Shown here: one piece after another, positions 20,629-30,518 of the stretch | Position numbering within the stretch: the stretch's first letter is position 1 | How the letters are laid out: each line of letters starts with the position of its first letter | Assembly (NCBI RefSeq): GCF_003076595.1 | Contig: NZ_CP025785.1 | Location: forward strand, 464,398 to 528,397 | Direction of reading: 5' to 3' | Length of the DNA stretch: 64,000 nt | Source of the DNA: Candidatus Borreliella tachyglossi | Lineage (GTDB): Bacteria; Spirochaetota; Spirochaetia; Borreliales; Borreliaceae | Program-made: the position numbers and the translations under genes | The notes under the pieces: generated by a model | The model's input: the letters and a program-made list of their open reading frames with translations, nothing else | The model's database searches: none | Told to the model about the DNA's origin: nothing

Positions 20629-21874
20629 AACCTTCCCCCTCAAGTTTTAATTCATTTCTATATTTGTTTACAGTTCTTCTTGCGATAGAGATTCCCTTAG
20701 ATTTCAGTATAGCAGAAATTTGATTATCCGGCATCTTTTCATTTTTGTCTAATAATCCTTTTATTACTAATTTAATACTTAATTTTGAAAATTCATTTGT
20801 TTTTGAACCGCCAGTTGAATTAAATAGTTTTCTAACTGGGATTATGCCTCCATCGAATTTTAAGTACTTATTTTTGATTGTTCTTGATATTGTTGATTGG
20901 GATAGGTTGATTCTTTCAGCTATATCAGCCAATTTCATTGGTCTTAAACTTTTAAAGCCTCTTCGTAAGAATTCCTTTTGCAATGTATATATGGCTATTC
21001 CTATTTTAGCTAGTACCTCGTCTCTGTATCTTAAAGATTCAATTAACCATCTTGCTTGTTTATATGTTTTCAAATCTTTGACTTCTTGTTTTTTTAATTC
21101 TTTTTTAAAAATATTTATTTCTTTAATTGTTATCTTCAATTTATTGTCTTTATTTACGACAATGATGTCCGGTTCGATATAGTGATTTGTATCTTCTATG
21201 TCTTTAAAATCAACTGTGGGATTGGGATTAAGCTTAAACCTAATGGTTTCAAGAGCTTGATTGAAGTCTTGAGTTCTGATTTTAAGTTCTTCTTTTAGCT
21301 TTTCTGGAGTATTTTCAAGTAGGTCTACTCTTTCAAGAATTTTAATTACATTGTTGTCTAATTGATGATATTTTGCTTGCAGAATTAATGATTCTATTAT
21401 ATTGGATACGCAAATTCCTATTGGATCAAATTTTTGAATTAGTTTAATCATTTTAGTTACTTGAGGCCAATCTTCTTTTTTGAAAAAATCATAAGGATTG
21501 ATTATATGAAATCCTTTATTGTTTAGATTGTTTATTATGATTTCACCTATTTTAAGCTCATTTTCATTCAATCTTTGGATTCTTAGTTGCAATAAAAGAT
21601 GCTCTTTAAGAGAAGGTTTAAGAGATGCTTTCTCTAGTACAATCTCGTATTGAGTTTTGTTTTTATCTTCTTCTTTATAAAAGAATTTTCTAAATTTATG
21701 AGTTTTTAGTGTTTCAAAAAATATTTTATTTGAGTCTACTTGAAGATATTCATTATTTTCAACTTCGTCTAATATGATGTTTATCAATTCTTTTTTGTCC
21801 AGACTCAACATTTTTATTGTATTTATTTGAGTCATATGTAGTTTCTGTTTTAGTTTTAAAGTTTGTTTAATCAT
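20618..21874 (-). CDS. rpoN: RNA polymerase sigma-54 factor RpoN
   Basis: A 418-residue sigma-54. Region I (LKLKQKLHMTQINTIKMLSL) is glutamine-poor compared with enteric proteins. The core-binding region has FDPIGICVSNIIESLILQA, followed by the DNA-binding HTH SQSTISRTIKNKYL, and the RpoN box is ARRTVNKYRNELK near the C-terminus. In Borrelia, RpoN with the activator Rrp2 drives rpoS. It heads the cluster with hpf, ptsH and napA. Confidence 0.96.
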   Translation of the reverse strand: MIKQTLKLKQKLHMTQINTIKMLSLDKKELINIILDEVENNEYLQVDSNKIFFETLKTHKFRKFFYKEEDKNKTQYEIVLEKASLKPSLKEHLLLQLRIQRLNENELKIGEIIINNLNNKGFHIINPYDFFKKEDWPQVTKMIKLIQKFDPIGICVSNIIESLILQAKYHQLDNNVIKILERVDLLENTPEKLKEELKIRTQDFNQALETIRFKLNPNPTVDFKDIEDTNHYIEPDIIVVNKDNKLKITIKEINIFKKELKKQEVKDLKTYKQARWLIESLRYRDEVLAKIGIAIYTLQKEFLRRGFKSLRPMKLADIAERINLSQSTISRTIKNKYLKFDGGIIPVRKLFNSTGGSKTNEFSKLSIKLVIKGLLDKNEKMPDNQISAILKSKGISIARRTVNKYRNELKLEGEGYGT

Positions 21875-21876
21875 CC

Positions 21877-22410
21877 CTACATAATAATATATAGTATTCC
21901 ACTAGATATTATTAGCATTGCTGGATTGATTTTTTTATAAATTAATAGAATAAATAAATTGAGGCCTGCAAGTGCAAAGCTTTTTAAAAGTTCTACATTA
22001 CTAGTGCTTATTTTTAGGAATATGCTTTCAAGTAAGGTAATTATAGTAATTATCCACAATGCTATAATTACGGGTCTTAAACTTCCAAGATAGTACTTTA
22101 AGAAGTTTATTTTGTGTATCGCTAGTGTTATAAGAGTGATAATTAATGTTGGTGCAGTTATGAGGGCTATTGTAGCAGTTACTGCGCCAGTAACGCCAGC
22201 GACTTTTGTGCCAACATATGTTGCTATATTGGTAGCAATGGGACCGGGGGTAATTCTAGATATTGTAATAATATGAATAAATTCTTCCTTTGTTATCCAC
22301 TGTTTATTAGCGATTATTTCTTTATTGATTATTGTTGTAATTCCGTTTCCCCCGCCAAAATTGAGAATGCCTATTTTAAAGAATGTAATGAATAAATTTA
22401 TCAGAATCAA
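21877..22410 (-). CDS. ChrA-family half transporter, second subunit
   Basis: A 177-residue membrane protein with one chromate-transporter (CHR) domain: FKIGILNFGGGNGITTI near the start, TRITPGPIATNIATYVG, and several hydrophobic helices. It is a short-chain CHR protein that normally works as a pair with its partner. It overlaps that partner by 4 bases and ends just before rpoN. The natural substrate is unknown; chromate is unlikely to be physiological in this host-bound organism. Confidence 0.82.
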   Translation of the reverse strand: MILINLFITFFKIGILNFGGGNGITTIINKEIIANKQWITKEEFIHIITISRITPGPIATNIATYVGTKVAGVTGAVTATIALITAPTLIITLITLAIHKINFLKYYLGSLRPVIIALWIITIITLLESIFLKISTSNVELLKSFALAGLNLFILLIYKKINPAMLIISSGILYIIM

Positions 22411-23009
22411 ATTTGTACCTTTTTTTTAAAAAATTTTGTTTTTACTGTATATTTTGTAAAATATACTAGTAAAAATATTAACAGGATATACGCTAAATCG
22501 GTATGGAACTTATATAGTACATATGTCACTGATAAACATATTAGCCAGTTTGCTATTGAATTTTTGAGCATTTTTTTTGAAAATTCAAGTACAATCATTG
22601 ATAACATCATCGTTGATGATATTTTTGCACCTTCTAAGAATTTTTTAAAGTAAATATTTCTTGAGTCTAAGTTTATGTAGAGTGCTATTATTGTGATTAC
22701 AATTAGGGAGGGTAGAATTCCAGCAATAGTTAATAGAATTGCACCTTTAAATCCTTTAAGTTTTTTGCCAATTAAGAATGCAAAGTTGATTGCCGTTACA
22801 CCAGGAATTACATTTGATGTAGCAAGTATTTCATTGAAGTTTGCTTCAGATATTAACTTTCTTTGAGTGACGATTATTTTTTTAAGTTCAGATATTATTA
22901 ATAATCCTCCACCAATTGTGAATGTTGTTATTTTTAATACAAGTAAGAATAATTTTAATAGTTCATATGGTTCTTCTTTTGTTTTATTCATGTATTCCTT
23001 GTCTGACAT
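22407..23009 (-). CDS. ChrA-family half transporter, first subunit
   Basis: A 200-residue membrane protein with the same CHR-domain pattern: TTFTIGGGLLII, ATSNVIPGVTAINFAFLIGKKLKG, and AGILPS. Only about 45% of a full ChrA length, it would form a heterodimer with the gene that follows. It carries a charged N-terminus (DKEYMNKTKEEP) facing the cytoplasm by the positive-inside rule. Confidence 0.82.
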   Translation of the reverse strand: MSDKEYMNKTKEEPYELLKLFLLVLKITTFTIGGGLLIISELKKIIVTQRKLISEANFNEILATSNVIPGVTAINFAFLIGKKLKGFKGAILLTIAGILPSLIVITIIALYINLDSRNIYFKKFLEGAKISSTMMLSMIVLEFSKKMLKNSIANWLICLSVTYVLYKFHTDLAYILLIFLLVYFTKYTVKTKFFKKKVQI

Positions 23010-23228
23010 ATTACAGAATATGAATGTTAAACTTTATTGTATCATAGTAGGGGATGAAATGTTTTATTATGGTTAAGTATTTTATGCAACTAAGATATTG
23101 TACTACATTTAGCTATTTTAAAGCTTTAAGAAAAATAGATGGCTTAGATGAAATTACAATAAGTATTGTAATTTATTGCATAAATTTTGCTTTAATTATA
23201 GATTTTATTTTTATGTTATTTATTATGC

Positions 23229-23234
23229 TATAAT
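23229..23234 (+). promoter_or_regulatory. Extended -10 element of mscS, implying a near-leaderless mRNA
   Basis: TATAAT is preceded by TGC, giving an extended -10. It ends 10 bases before the mscS ATG, and no ribosome site is present between them. Confidence 0.5.
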
Positions 23235-23244
23235 TTAGTAATTT

Positions 23245-24099
23245 ATGAGTGAAAAACCAAGTACATCAAATGTATTTAAAGAGATATCTGTATTTCAGAA
23301 TTATTTTAATAAAATCCTTGAAACGACAATAAGTTATGGGTTAAAAATTCTTATTGCGTTGGCAATATGGTATATTTTAAGGTTTTTCATTAAGAAGTTA
23401 AGTAAGATCACTTTGGAAAAATCAAAGTTGGAGACAAAATTAGATTCTACTATTTTTAATTTTTTTAAGTCATTATTTCGAGTGATGGCAGATATGATTT
23501 TAATTTTAATGATTTTACCTTATCTTGGTGTTCCTATAACGTCTATTGTTGCTGTATTTGGATCTTTAGGTCTTGCAATTGGACTAGCTGCGCAAGGGAT
23601 TTTATCTAATTTTGTTAGTGGATTTATTGTGCTAAACTCTAATTTTTTTAAAAGCGGCGATTACATTAAATGTGATGATATTGAGGGTCAAGTAGAGGAT
23701 GTTCAGATATTTTTTACTACACTTAAGACTGTAGATGGTAAGCTTGTTAAGGTTCCAAATGGTAAGTTGACAAGCACTGCAGTTACTAATTTTTCTGCAA
23801 GTTCTAAGAGAAGAATCTCCTTTAACTTTCAAGTACCTTATGATACAGACATTAATTTGCTTAAAATCAGGTTAGAAAACTTGGTATTCTCCGTTAATAA
23901 GGAATACGGTGTTGATAATCCTAGTATTGTTGTCGAAGCATATACTCCTTATTATATAATCATGCAAGTAAGGTGTTTTGTAAATACTGAGTTTTTTTGG
24001 GATTTCCGGTATTACATAGCAGAAAATATTAAAGTTGTTTTAGTTGATATGGGGATAAAATTCCCTATTCATATTGTGGATTTTAACAAATTGTGTTAA
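23245..24099 (+). CDS. mscS: Small-conductance mechanosensitive channel, MscS family
   Basis: A 284-residue inner-membrane channel that would release solutes on hypo-osmotic shock. It has an N-terminal helix, three predicted transmembrane segments, the pore-lining TM3 (FGSLGLAIGLAAQGILSNFVSGF) and the beta domain with KSGDYIKCDDIEGQVEDV, DGKLVKVPNGKL and VTNFS. No ribosome site precedes the ATG. It is convergent with the glycosyltransferase gene, overlapping it tail to tail by 4 bases. Confidence 0.92.
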   Translation: MSEKPSTSNVFKEISVFQNYFNKILETTISYGLKILIALAIWYILRFFIKKLSKITLEKSKLETKLDSTIFNFFKSLFRVMADMILILMILPYLGVPITSIVAVFGSLGLAIGLAAQGILSNFVSGFIVLNSNFFKSGDYIKCDDIEGQVEDVQIFFTTLKTVDGKLVKVPNGKLTSTAVTNFSASSKRRISFNFQVPYDTDINLLKIRLENLVFSVNKEYGVDNPSIVVEAYTPYYIIMQVRCFVNTEFFWDFRYYIAENIKVVLVDMGIKFPIHIVDFNKLC

Positions 24100-25247
24100 T
24101 GGCTTTGATTCTTAATGATTTCAGAATAATACGCTTCAATTTTTTCTATGAAGAATGAGCTTGAAAAAGTAATAGAGGTTTCTTGCGTGTATCTTTTAAA
24201 AGTTTGTAATTCTTTCTCATTTCCTATTATTTTTTGGATGTACTTGTATATATCCTCATAATTGTCTATTAAGAATCCATTTTTTCCTTGAACGATTACA
24301 TCTTTATATATCGGATCGTTAATGAGTACTGCGGGGATTCCAGCAGTTAAAGCTTCAATTACTGTCATTGGATATACCTCGCTCCTTGATATACTGGCAA
24401 AGACATCAGAGATTCTGTAATAGTAATACATTTCTTCCCATGGAACTGCTCCAATGAGTATTATTTGTTTTCCAAGACCATATTGTTTGATGAAGCGCCT
24501 TACTCTTTTTTCTTCTCTCCCTTTTCCTATAAGAAGTAGTTTATAACTTTTGTTCTCAATCAAAAAAGGTGTTAAATGCTCTATTAGTAAGTGTATATTT
24601 TTTTCTTTATTGATTCTTCCAACAAATATTATGATTTTATCGTCTTTATTTATACTATGCTTACTTAAGATTTCTTCTCGCTTTTCTCTACTTAGATGTT
24701 TTATGAAAAGTTCTCTATCAACTCCATTTGGAATTATCTTGTAGTCAGAGCTTTTTACAAGTTGAAAATATTTATCCTGTGCCTTAATTGATGGATAGAT
24801 AAAATGATGAATTTGATTGCAAAATTTCTTCATTATTTTGTCTGGATTGGTGAAGTATTTTAAAATTCCTAAATAATGCAGATAATAATCCCATAGGGTA
24901 TGGTTTGTATGAACTATTGGGATATTGTATTCTAAAGCCATCTTTTTTCCAATTTTTCCCATAGTGAATTCCGAATGTGTATGGATTATGTCAGGTCTAT
25001 AATTTTTTATTATCTTTCTTATTTTTACTTTATTTGGAAATGCCACTCTAGCATCTACTTTTTGATTAAGTTTAATTGATAAACATCTGTAAACATTATT
25101 TTCTTTTAAATCTGCTTTTTTACATTCTGGGCAAAAAATATAAACAGAATGACCTTTTTTTTCAAAGCCTTCCTTAATTTGCTTAATGGATGTTGCTACT
25201 CCGTTTTTTTCTGGGAGGTAGGTATCTGTAAAGATAGCAATTCTCAT
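24096..25247 (-). CDS. GT4 glycosyltransferase, probable diacylglycerol glycolipid synthase
   Basis: A 383-residue GT-B glycosyltransferase: MRIAIFTDTYLPEKNGVATS at the N-terminus, HTHSEFTMGKIGK and PNGVDRELF in the middle, and the C-terminal VGRINKEKNI and SRSEVYPMTVIEAL with the nucleotide-sugar ligand Glu. The B. burgdorferi homologue at this locus (BB0454) has been described as a monogalactosyl-diacylglycerol synthase. The ATG at 25247 has AGGAT at a good distance. Sugar specificity in this organism is inferred. Confidence 0.85.
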   Translation of the reverse strand: MRIAIFTDTYLPEKNGVATSIKQIKEGFEKKGHSVYIFCPECKKADLKENNVYRCLSIKLNQKVDARVAFPNKVKIRKIIKNYRPDIIHTHSEFTMGKIGKKMALEYNIPIVHTNHTLWDYYLHYLGILKYFTNPDKIMKKFCNQIHHFIYPSIKAQDKYFQLVKSSDYKIIPNGVDRELFIKHLSREKREEILSKHSINKDDKIIIFVGRINKEKNIHLLIEHLTPFLIENKSYKLLLIGKGREEKRVRRFIKQYGLGKQIILIGAVPWEEMYYYYRISDVFASISRSEVYPMTVIEALTAGIPAVLINDPIYKDVIVQGKNGFLIDNYEDIYKYIQKIIGNEKELQTFKRYTQETSITFSSSFFIEKIEAYYSEIIKNQSH

Positions 25248-25260
25248 ACTTATCATCCTA

Positions 25261-25296
25261 ATAATTCAAGTATAATATATTTGACACTTGAATTAT
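25261..25296. promoter_or_regulatory. Inverted repeat in divergent promoter region
   Basis: ATAATTCAAGT at 25261-25271 is repeated inverted as ACTTGAATTAT at 25286-25296, 11 perfect pairs around a 14-base spacer. It fills the 61-base gap between the divergent glycosyltransferase and holA genes. TATAAT at 25294-25299 could be the holA -10, and TATACT (minus strand, 25269-25274) that of the other gene. Confidence 0.55.
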
Positions 25297-25308
25297 AATA
25301 TTACTTGC

Positions 25309-26298
25309 ATGCAAGAAGTTTATATACTCTTAGGTAGAGAACAGGGATTAAAAGAAGATTATTTAAATAATATTTTGGGTAAGCTAAATGCTTTGCATAA
25401 CAATGTGATGGTGAGAAAACTTTTCCTCTCAGAGTTATCATCGATAGAACTTGCTGAACAGTTACTAACCAATTCTTTTTTTTCTAAGAGGGAAGTTTTT
25501 ATTATTTATGAGGCTGAAAGTTTAAAAAACAAAAAGGATTTGGAGTTGATTTATAGCACAATCTTGAGGGCCTTAAATAAGGTTGTTATTTTTGTTTCAA
25601 GTGAGAATTCAATCAGTTTTGATCCTAAAGCTTCTCTAAAGCTTATTAAGAAAATTTTTTATGAATTATCCGATGTTGATAAGTTTTCATTCGTAAAGAA
25701 AAATTTTCTTAAACTTGGAGCTAAAATTACAGACAAGGCCATTAATTTAATGCTTTTCATGTTGGATTCAGATACTAAGATTTTAAAATTTTATATAAAT
25801 TCCTTATCTCTTCTTATTAAAGATAAAACTATTAATGAACATGATGTAAATTCTTGGCTTAGCTTTGTGCGCCCTGAGAATTCTTTTTCCCTGTTTGAGT
25901 CAATCTTGAAAAGAGATATGGAAAGTTCTTTAGTAAAGATTAAATCTATTTTAGAGCAAGGAGAAGATTTGATTAGTATTTTAATGAGCCTTGGTTGGCA
26001 ATTTAAAAAACTGTTAAAGATAAAAATAGAGTATGAAAGTTCTGGCAGTCTTTCAAATGCGCTTAAGAAGCATAAAATATTTTTCTCACTAGAGAGAATT
26101 TATAAAATAGGGCTTAAAAATTACTCAGGTGTTGATATTAAATTTATTTTAAAAATATTGCATAAGTTTGATCTGTATTCAAGAATTTATGGTAAAAATA
26201 TGCATTTGAATTTAGCATATTTTATGATATTTGTTCTATTAAGGCAGAATCAAACCATTCTTGATAATATTTCCTCTAAATTTAAGTATAATTTTTAA
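25309..26298 (+). CDS. holA: DNA polymerase III delta subunit (clamp loader)
   Basis: A 329-residue clamp-loader subunit. It begins EVYILLGREQGLKEDYLN, then has an acidic, divergent AAA fold typical of delta (FFSKREVFIIYEAESLKNK), and the C-terminal collar helices ending YFMIFVLLRQ. Delta opens the sliding clamp encoded by dnaN. I chose the ATG at 25309; a TTG at 25288 is possible. No ribosome site precedes it, and the -10 candidate lies 9 bases upstream, so the mRNA may be leaderless. Confidence 0.85.
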   Translation: MQEVYILLGREQGLKEDYLNNILGKLNALHNNVMVRKLFLSELSSIELAEQLLTNSFFSKREVFIIYEAESLKNKKDLELIYSTILRALNKVVIFVSSENSISFDPKASLKLIKKIFYELSDVDKFSFVKKNFLKLGAKITDKAINLMLFMLDSDTKILKFYINSLSLLIKDKTINEHDVNSWLSFVRPENSFSLFESILKRDMESSLVKIKSILEQGEDLISILMSLGWQFKKLLKIKIEYESSGSLSNALKKHKIFFSLERIYKIGLKNYSGVDIKFILKILHKFDLYSRIYGKNMHLNLAYFMIFVLLRQNQTILDNISSKFKYNF

Positions 26299-26358
26299 AG
26301 TATCTTATTAGTTTTAAGTTAATTAGATTTTTGAGAGCAGGAAGGAGTTTCGGTTTTT

Positions 26359-27030
26359 GTGAAAAATCAATTTCAAGTTTTGATTTTACTAGTGTGTTTT
26401 GTTAATGCTTGTATGTCAAATGATGAATCTGCAAAGGCCATTTTAATAGAATTTTTGGATTCGGTTAGGGATTTGCAAAACAATCCTGAGAGATTTTATG
26501 GATTTCTTAATATTGATAGGGATAAGGATATGCTTGCAAGAATTTCTGGACTTAAAGATGAGGCTAGAGATGATTTTATTTTGTATCCATTGTTTTTCAA
26601 TCATATGAAATATGTGATTAAGAGTAAAACTATCGTTGAGGGTGTATTTAAATTTGATGTTGAGATTAAAAATGTTGATTTCCATAGTGGTATGGAAAAA
26701 ATTTTAAATAAATTTACAGAATTGAAAATAGATCCAGAAAACATGAAAAATCTTTTAAAAGATGAGCGTAAAAGTTTATTTTCTATTGTGATAAACGATG
26801 TTGTAAGTAGTTTGAATGAGTCTGATTATGCTTCAGCTACACATACATTTAGCTTAATAAAATCCGATTCTGGAGAGTATAAAATAGACTTGTTAGGTGA
26901 TGTATCGGATATGTATGAGAGGAATAGGCTGTTTGATGAACTTTTCTTAAAGTTAGCACCTGGGATATTTCAGGATTTTCTAGATATTTATGGTAAGAGT
27001 ACTCTAAGTGAAAAAATGGATAAATACTGA
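26359..27030 (+). CDS. Putative lipoprotein of unknown function
   Basis: A 223-residue protein with a GTG start at 26359 and GGAAGGAG upstream. The N-terminus (KNQFQVLILLVCFVNAC) is a lipoprotein signal with Cys18 as the likely lipid-bearing residue. The mature part is soluble, acidic and helical, with no motif I recognise. It is convergent with uvrC. The homologous position in B. burgdorferi holds a conserved hypothetical. Confidence 0.75.
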   Translation: MKNQFQVLILLVCFVNACMSNDESAKAILIEFLDSVRDLQNNPERFYGFLNIDRDKDMLARISGLKDEARDDFILYPLFFNHMKYVIKSKTIVEGVFKFDVEIKNVDFHSGMEKILNKFTELKIDPENMKNLLKDERKSLFSIVINDVVSSLNESDYASATHTFSLIKSDSGEYKIDLLGDVSDMYERNRLFDELFLKLAPGIFQDFLDIYGKSTLSEKMDKY

Positions 27031-27074
27031 GTTTACGACTAGTAATTTTTATTTAAAATCTACAAACACAAAAT

Positions 27075-28883
27075 TTACTCTATAGAGTCTATATTCTCCA
27101 AATTTTTGTTTTCTGCAAATTCTTTTATTTTTTTTGCCATATTAATATTAATATTCATCTTTTTAGCTATTTCATTTTCGTTTAAAAGCAATATATCTTC
27201 GTATGTTCCAAGTGTTTTTAAAATATTTTTGGCTTTTTGTTCACCAATTCCTTCTATTTTGTTGTAATTCAATTTTATCTTTCTTTGTAGATTACTATTA
27301 AATCTATTTGCACGCCTGTGAGCTTCATCTCGAACATTTTGCAATATCCTAAGGGCAGGATGTCCTTTTGTAAGGATAATACCTTGCATTTTGTTTGGTA
27401 AAAATATTGTTTCTTCCCTTTTTGATAATGCACAAATAGTAACTTTATTTTCAATTTCTAATCCTTTCAAAATAGAATAAGCAGAACTTAACTGGCCTTT
27501 TCCTCCGTCGATTAAAATTAGGTCAGGAAGTTCTAACTTTTCATTAATTAACTTTGAGTATCGCCTTGATGTAACTTCTCTTATTGCCTTAAAATCATCA
27601 ATCTCGCCATTGCCTAATGAGTTTATTTTATAAACCCTATAGCCATCTTTGAATGGTTTTCCCATCTTAAAGGTAACCAAAGAAGCTACTGTTTTATAGC
27701 CATTAAGATGGGCAATGTCAAATCCTTCAATGGCTTTTGGCAGTTTTGGCATTTCAAGAATGATTCTTAAACTTTCCAGTGCTTTATTTTTTTCATTATT
27801 ATAATCTCTTAAGGAGATTTCTGCATTAGAAATTGCCATTTCCATTATCTTTGTATTGCTTTTAGTTTCCTCATAAACGATTGTAGTTTTTGTGCCTTTA
27901 AGTTCATTTATTAATTTTGTAATATTTGCGGTTTCAATATTTTGAAAAATATGTATTGTGTCAGGTACTATCATGTTTACAGATGTGTAGTACAGGGTTA
28001 AAAACTCTGCGGTTAGCCCATTCTCTTCATATAAGCTTTCGTCAAAATTTATGTCTTTTTCTACTAATTTGCCGTCTCTGTATTTAAATATTACTATTAC
28101 ATTTAAGCTGTCTGTTTTGTAGATGTAAACATAATCTGTGCTAAGTTTATTAGTTTTTGTAATTATTTGAGCCTGACTTATTTCTATTAATGATTTTTTA
28201 CTTTCTTTTAACTTTATTGCTGCTTCAAAATCTTCTGTTTTAATTGCATCTTGCATTTTTGTTTCAATTCCATCTAAAAGCTCAGATATGTTCCCATTTA
28301 ATATGTGCCTTATTTTGTCTACTACTTCTATTTTATATTCTTCTTCAAGATCGTCTCTGTAACATACGCCAAGACATTGTCCCATGTGAAAATAAAGACA
28401 GGGAGAGTGGGATCTTGTTTTGCATTTTCTAGTTTTAAATGTTTTGTTAATAAGATCTAAGACTAAATCTAGATTTTTTGCATTAACATATGGTCCAAAG
28501 TATTCACTTCTATCGTTTATTATCTTTCTAGTTTTAAAAATTCTTGGATACTTTTCGCGAGTTATTCTTATCATAGGGTATCCTTTATCATCTTTTAGTT
28601 TGATATTATAATCTGGTTTATGTTCTTTTATTAAGTTGCACTCTAGGAGCAAAGCTTCATATTCGCTATTTGTGGCAATTACTTCTATGTTTGCTACATT
28701 TTTCATGAGTATTTTTGTTCTGTGACCAACTCTTTCTAAAAAATAGCTTTTTACTCTTGCTCTTAAGTTTTTTGCTTTTCCAATGTATAATATTTTGTTG
28801 CTTTCAGAGTACATCTTGTAACAACCACTTGTGGTTGGAAATTCTAGTACTCTTCTATATAGGCTTGCTAAGTATTCTCTCAT
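27075..28883 (-). CDS. uvrC: Excinuclease ABC subunit C
   Basis: A 602-residue dual-incision nuclease of nucleotide excision repair. The N-terminal GIY-YIG domain reads [24 protein letters not shown] motif follows ([17 protein letters not shown]), then the RNase H-like C-terminal nuclease with [23 protein letters not shown] and [11 protein letters not shown], and a helix-hairpin-helix end ([19 protein letters not shown]). A palindrome with a TATAAT on each strand lies upstream at 28926-28943. Confidence 0.96.
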   Translation of the reverse strand: MREYLASLYRRVLEFPTTSGCYKMYSESNKILYIGKAKNLRARVKSYFLERVGHRTKILMKNVANIEVIATNSEYEALLLECNLIKEHKPDYNIKLKDDKGYPMIRITREKYPRIFKTRKIINDRSEYFGPYVNAKNLDLVLDLINKTFKTRKCKTRSHSPCLYFHMGQCLGVCYRDDLEEEYKIEVVDKIRHILNGNISELLDGIETKMQDAIKTEDFEAAIKLKESKKSLIEISQAQIITKTNKLSTDYVYIYKTDSLNVIVIFKYRDGKLVEKDINFDESLYEENGLTAEFLTLYYTSVNMIVPDTIHIFQNIETANITKLINELKGTKTTIVYEETKSNTKIMEMAISNAEISLRDYNNEKNKALESLRIILEMPKLPKAIEGFDIAHLNGYKTVASLVTFKMGKPFKDGYRVYKINSLGNGEIDDFKAIREVTSRRYSKLINEKLELPDLILIDGGKGQLSSAYSILKGLEIENKVTICALSKREETIFLPNKMQGIILTKGHPALRILQNVRDEAHRRANRFNSNLQRKIKLNYNKIEGIGEQKAKNILKTLGTYEDILLLNENEIAKKMNININMAKKIKEFAENKNLENIDSIE

Positions 28884-28925
28884 GTTGTTTCTATTATTGC
28901 CTTGAAATAATCATTTTTGCTTTTG

Positions 28926-28943
28926 TGATATAATATTATATCA
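28926..28943. promoter_or_regulatory. 18-base palindrome holding mirrored -10 elements
   Basis: TGATATAATATTATATCA is a perfect palindrome between the divergent uvrC and LamG/FN3-like genes. It contains TATAAT on the plus strand (28929-28934) and on the minus strand (28935-28940), 66 and 51 bases from the respective start codons. Confidence 0.55.
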
Positions 28944-29000
28944 TATTGAACTACTATATATGTTTGATTCTTTTTGTATTAAAAGAGATAAAGGTATGCA

Positions 29001-30518
29001 ATGAGATTGATTTTTACATGTTTGTTGTTTTTTTTATGTATTCCTAATGTTTTTTCTCAGGAGCTTAAGTTAATTCTTGATGCGAAAGATCGATTTAAGT
29101 TTATTCAGGAAGCTCATAATATTAGTTTTGCAAAAGATAGTAGGGGTATTCTTGGGATTTACTTGGATAGACACAAAGGTACGTTAGATTTTGATAATGT
29201 TGATTTGAGGTTAGAAATAGATGAGAATAGTGATCTGCAAGATTCCTCTTTAAACTATTTTGTTGACTCAAGTAATGCAAAAATTTCAAACTCCTTTCAT
29301 AATATTTCAGGTAATTCTTTAATTTTTTATTCAAGTCGAAATATTGTTAAGCTTAAGCCATTAACAAAAAAGGCTTTCTTCTATTCAGGTAATGTGATTT
29401 CTGATTTTACTATCCAATTTTGGGTGTATCGGACTACTTCTGTGACAGGAGAGATTATTGTAAGTTGGAATGGATATAGAAATATTAAGGGTACTTGGCT
29501 AGACCAAGCGATTAGATTGGAGAGTGAAGGCGGAACTTTTGTTTGGAGCTTTAATAATGTATTTTTAAAAGAGAATGGAGAACCTATTAAAATTAAAATG
29601 AAAAGTGATGATGATTTTGTTCCAAAAGAGTGGCATTTGCACACTGTACGGTATAGGCAGAAAGATGGGTTGCTTGAATATTTAATAGACTCTAGACCCC
29701 AAGCTATAGAGTATGTTACTACTGACCGGAGAGAGGGTGCTGGATATTTATTAAATATTGGCAATTTTATTGATTTTACATTAGGACAGTACTTTACGGG
29801 GGCTATTGAAGATTTTGAAATTCATAAAAGTTTTGAGGAAGTAAGTAATGCTTTCTTCTCAAAGGATAAGGGATACATTATTACAGAACCCATCAAGTTG
29901 TCTAAGGACTATTCTCAAATTTTATCCCTTGATTTTGATAGTGTGAAGCCAAAAGATACAGAAATTATTTATTATTACAGGTTAGATAATAAGGTGTTTT
30001 ATGGAACAGACAATAATGGAGAGATAAAGAAGAATTTGACAGGAGATTGGATTCATTATGATCCTAAAGATGGCTTTCCTAAATTTAATGTTTCTAAATA
30101 TATTCAAATTAAGGTTGAATTTTATCCAAGTGGCAACCCTATAGACAGCCCAGCTCTTTATAACATGATGATTACTTATATCCCTGAGGCTGCACCTTTC
30201 CCGCCTGTTATAACAAAAGCCGTTCCAGGATCTGGGGAGATATTTATTGAATGGGTTCCTGTCATTAATAGTAACATTGTAGGTTACTATATTTATGTTG
30301 GAGTTAGTCCTGGCAATTATTATGAAAAGTCTGGGGGTGTTTTGACGTCGCCTATTGATGTGGGTGACCAAACTTCTTTTAAAATTACAGGTCTTGAGGA
30401 TGGAAGACTTTATTATATTAGCATTGCTTCTTATAATTTAGATAAGAGTGTAAATGAAACTTCTTTCTCCAAAGAAATTTCCGTAAGACCTATGGAGATT
30501 TTTAAAAAATATGAATAA
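29001..30518 (+). CDS. Secreted LamG-like and fibronectin type III protein
   Basis: A 505-residue exported protein. Residues 1-19 are a signal peptide (LIFTCLLFFLCIPNVFSQ) without a lipobox Cys. Residues about 110-280 look like a concanavalin/LamG sandwich (VISDFTIQFWVYRT, EWHLHTVRYRQKDG, FTGAIEDFEIHK). Residues about 400-500 form a fibronectin type III domain (FPPVITKAVPGSGEIFIEWVP, GLEDGRLYYISIASYN). It would lie in the periplasm or at the outer membrane. It overlaps the next gene by 8 bases. Binding partner unknown. Confidence 0.75.
   Translation: MRLIFTCLLFFLCIPNVFSQELKLILDAKDRFKFIQEAHNISFAKDSRGILGIYLDRHKGTLDFDNVDLRLEIDENSDLQDSSLNYFVDSSNAKISNSFHNISGNSLIFYSSRNIVKLKPLTKKAFFYSGNVISDFTIQFWVYRTTSVTGEIIVSWNGYRNIKGTWLDQAIRLESEGGTFVWSFNNVFLKENGEPIKIKMKSDDDFVPKEWHLHTVRYRQKDGLLEYLIDSRPQAIEYVTTDRREGAGYLLNIGNFIDFTLGQYFTGAIEDFEIHKSFEEVSNAFFSKDKGYIITEPIKLSKDYSQILSLDFDSVKPKDTEIIYYYRLDNKVFYGTDNNGEIKKNLTGDWIHYDPKDGFPKFNVSKYIQIKVEFYPSGNPIDSPALYNMMITYIPEAAPFPPVITKAVPGSGEIFIEWVPVINSNIVGYYIYVGVSPGNYYEKSGGVLTSPIDVGDQTSFKITGLEDGRLYYISIASYNLDKSVNETSFSKEISVRPMEIFKKYE

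Noticed and set aside
25281-25299. TTGACA followed by TATAAT before holA
   Set aside because: The spacing is 7 bases, too short for one promoter.
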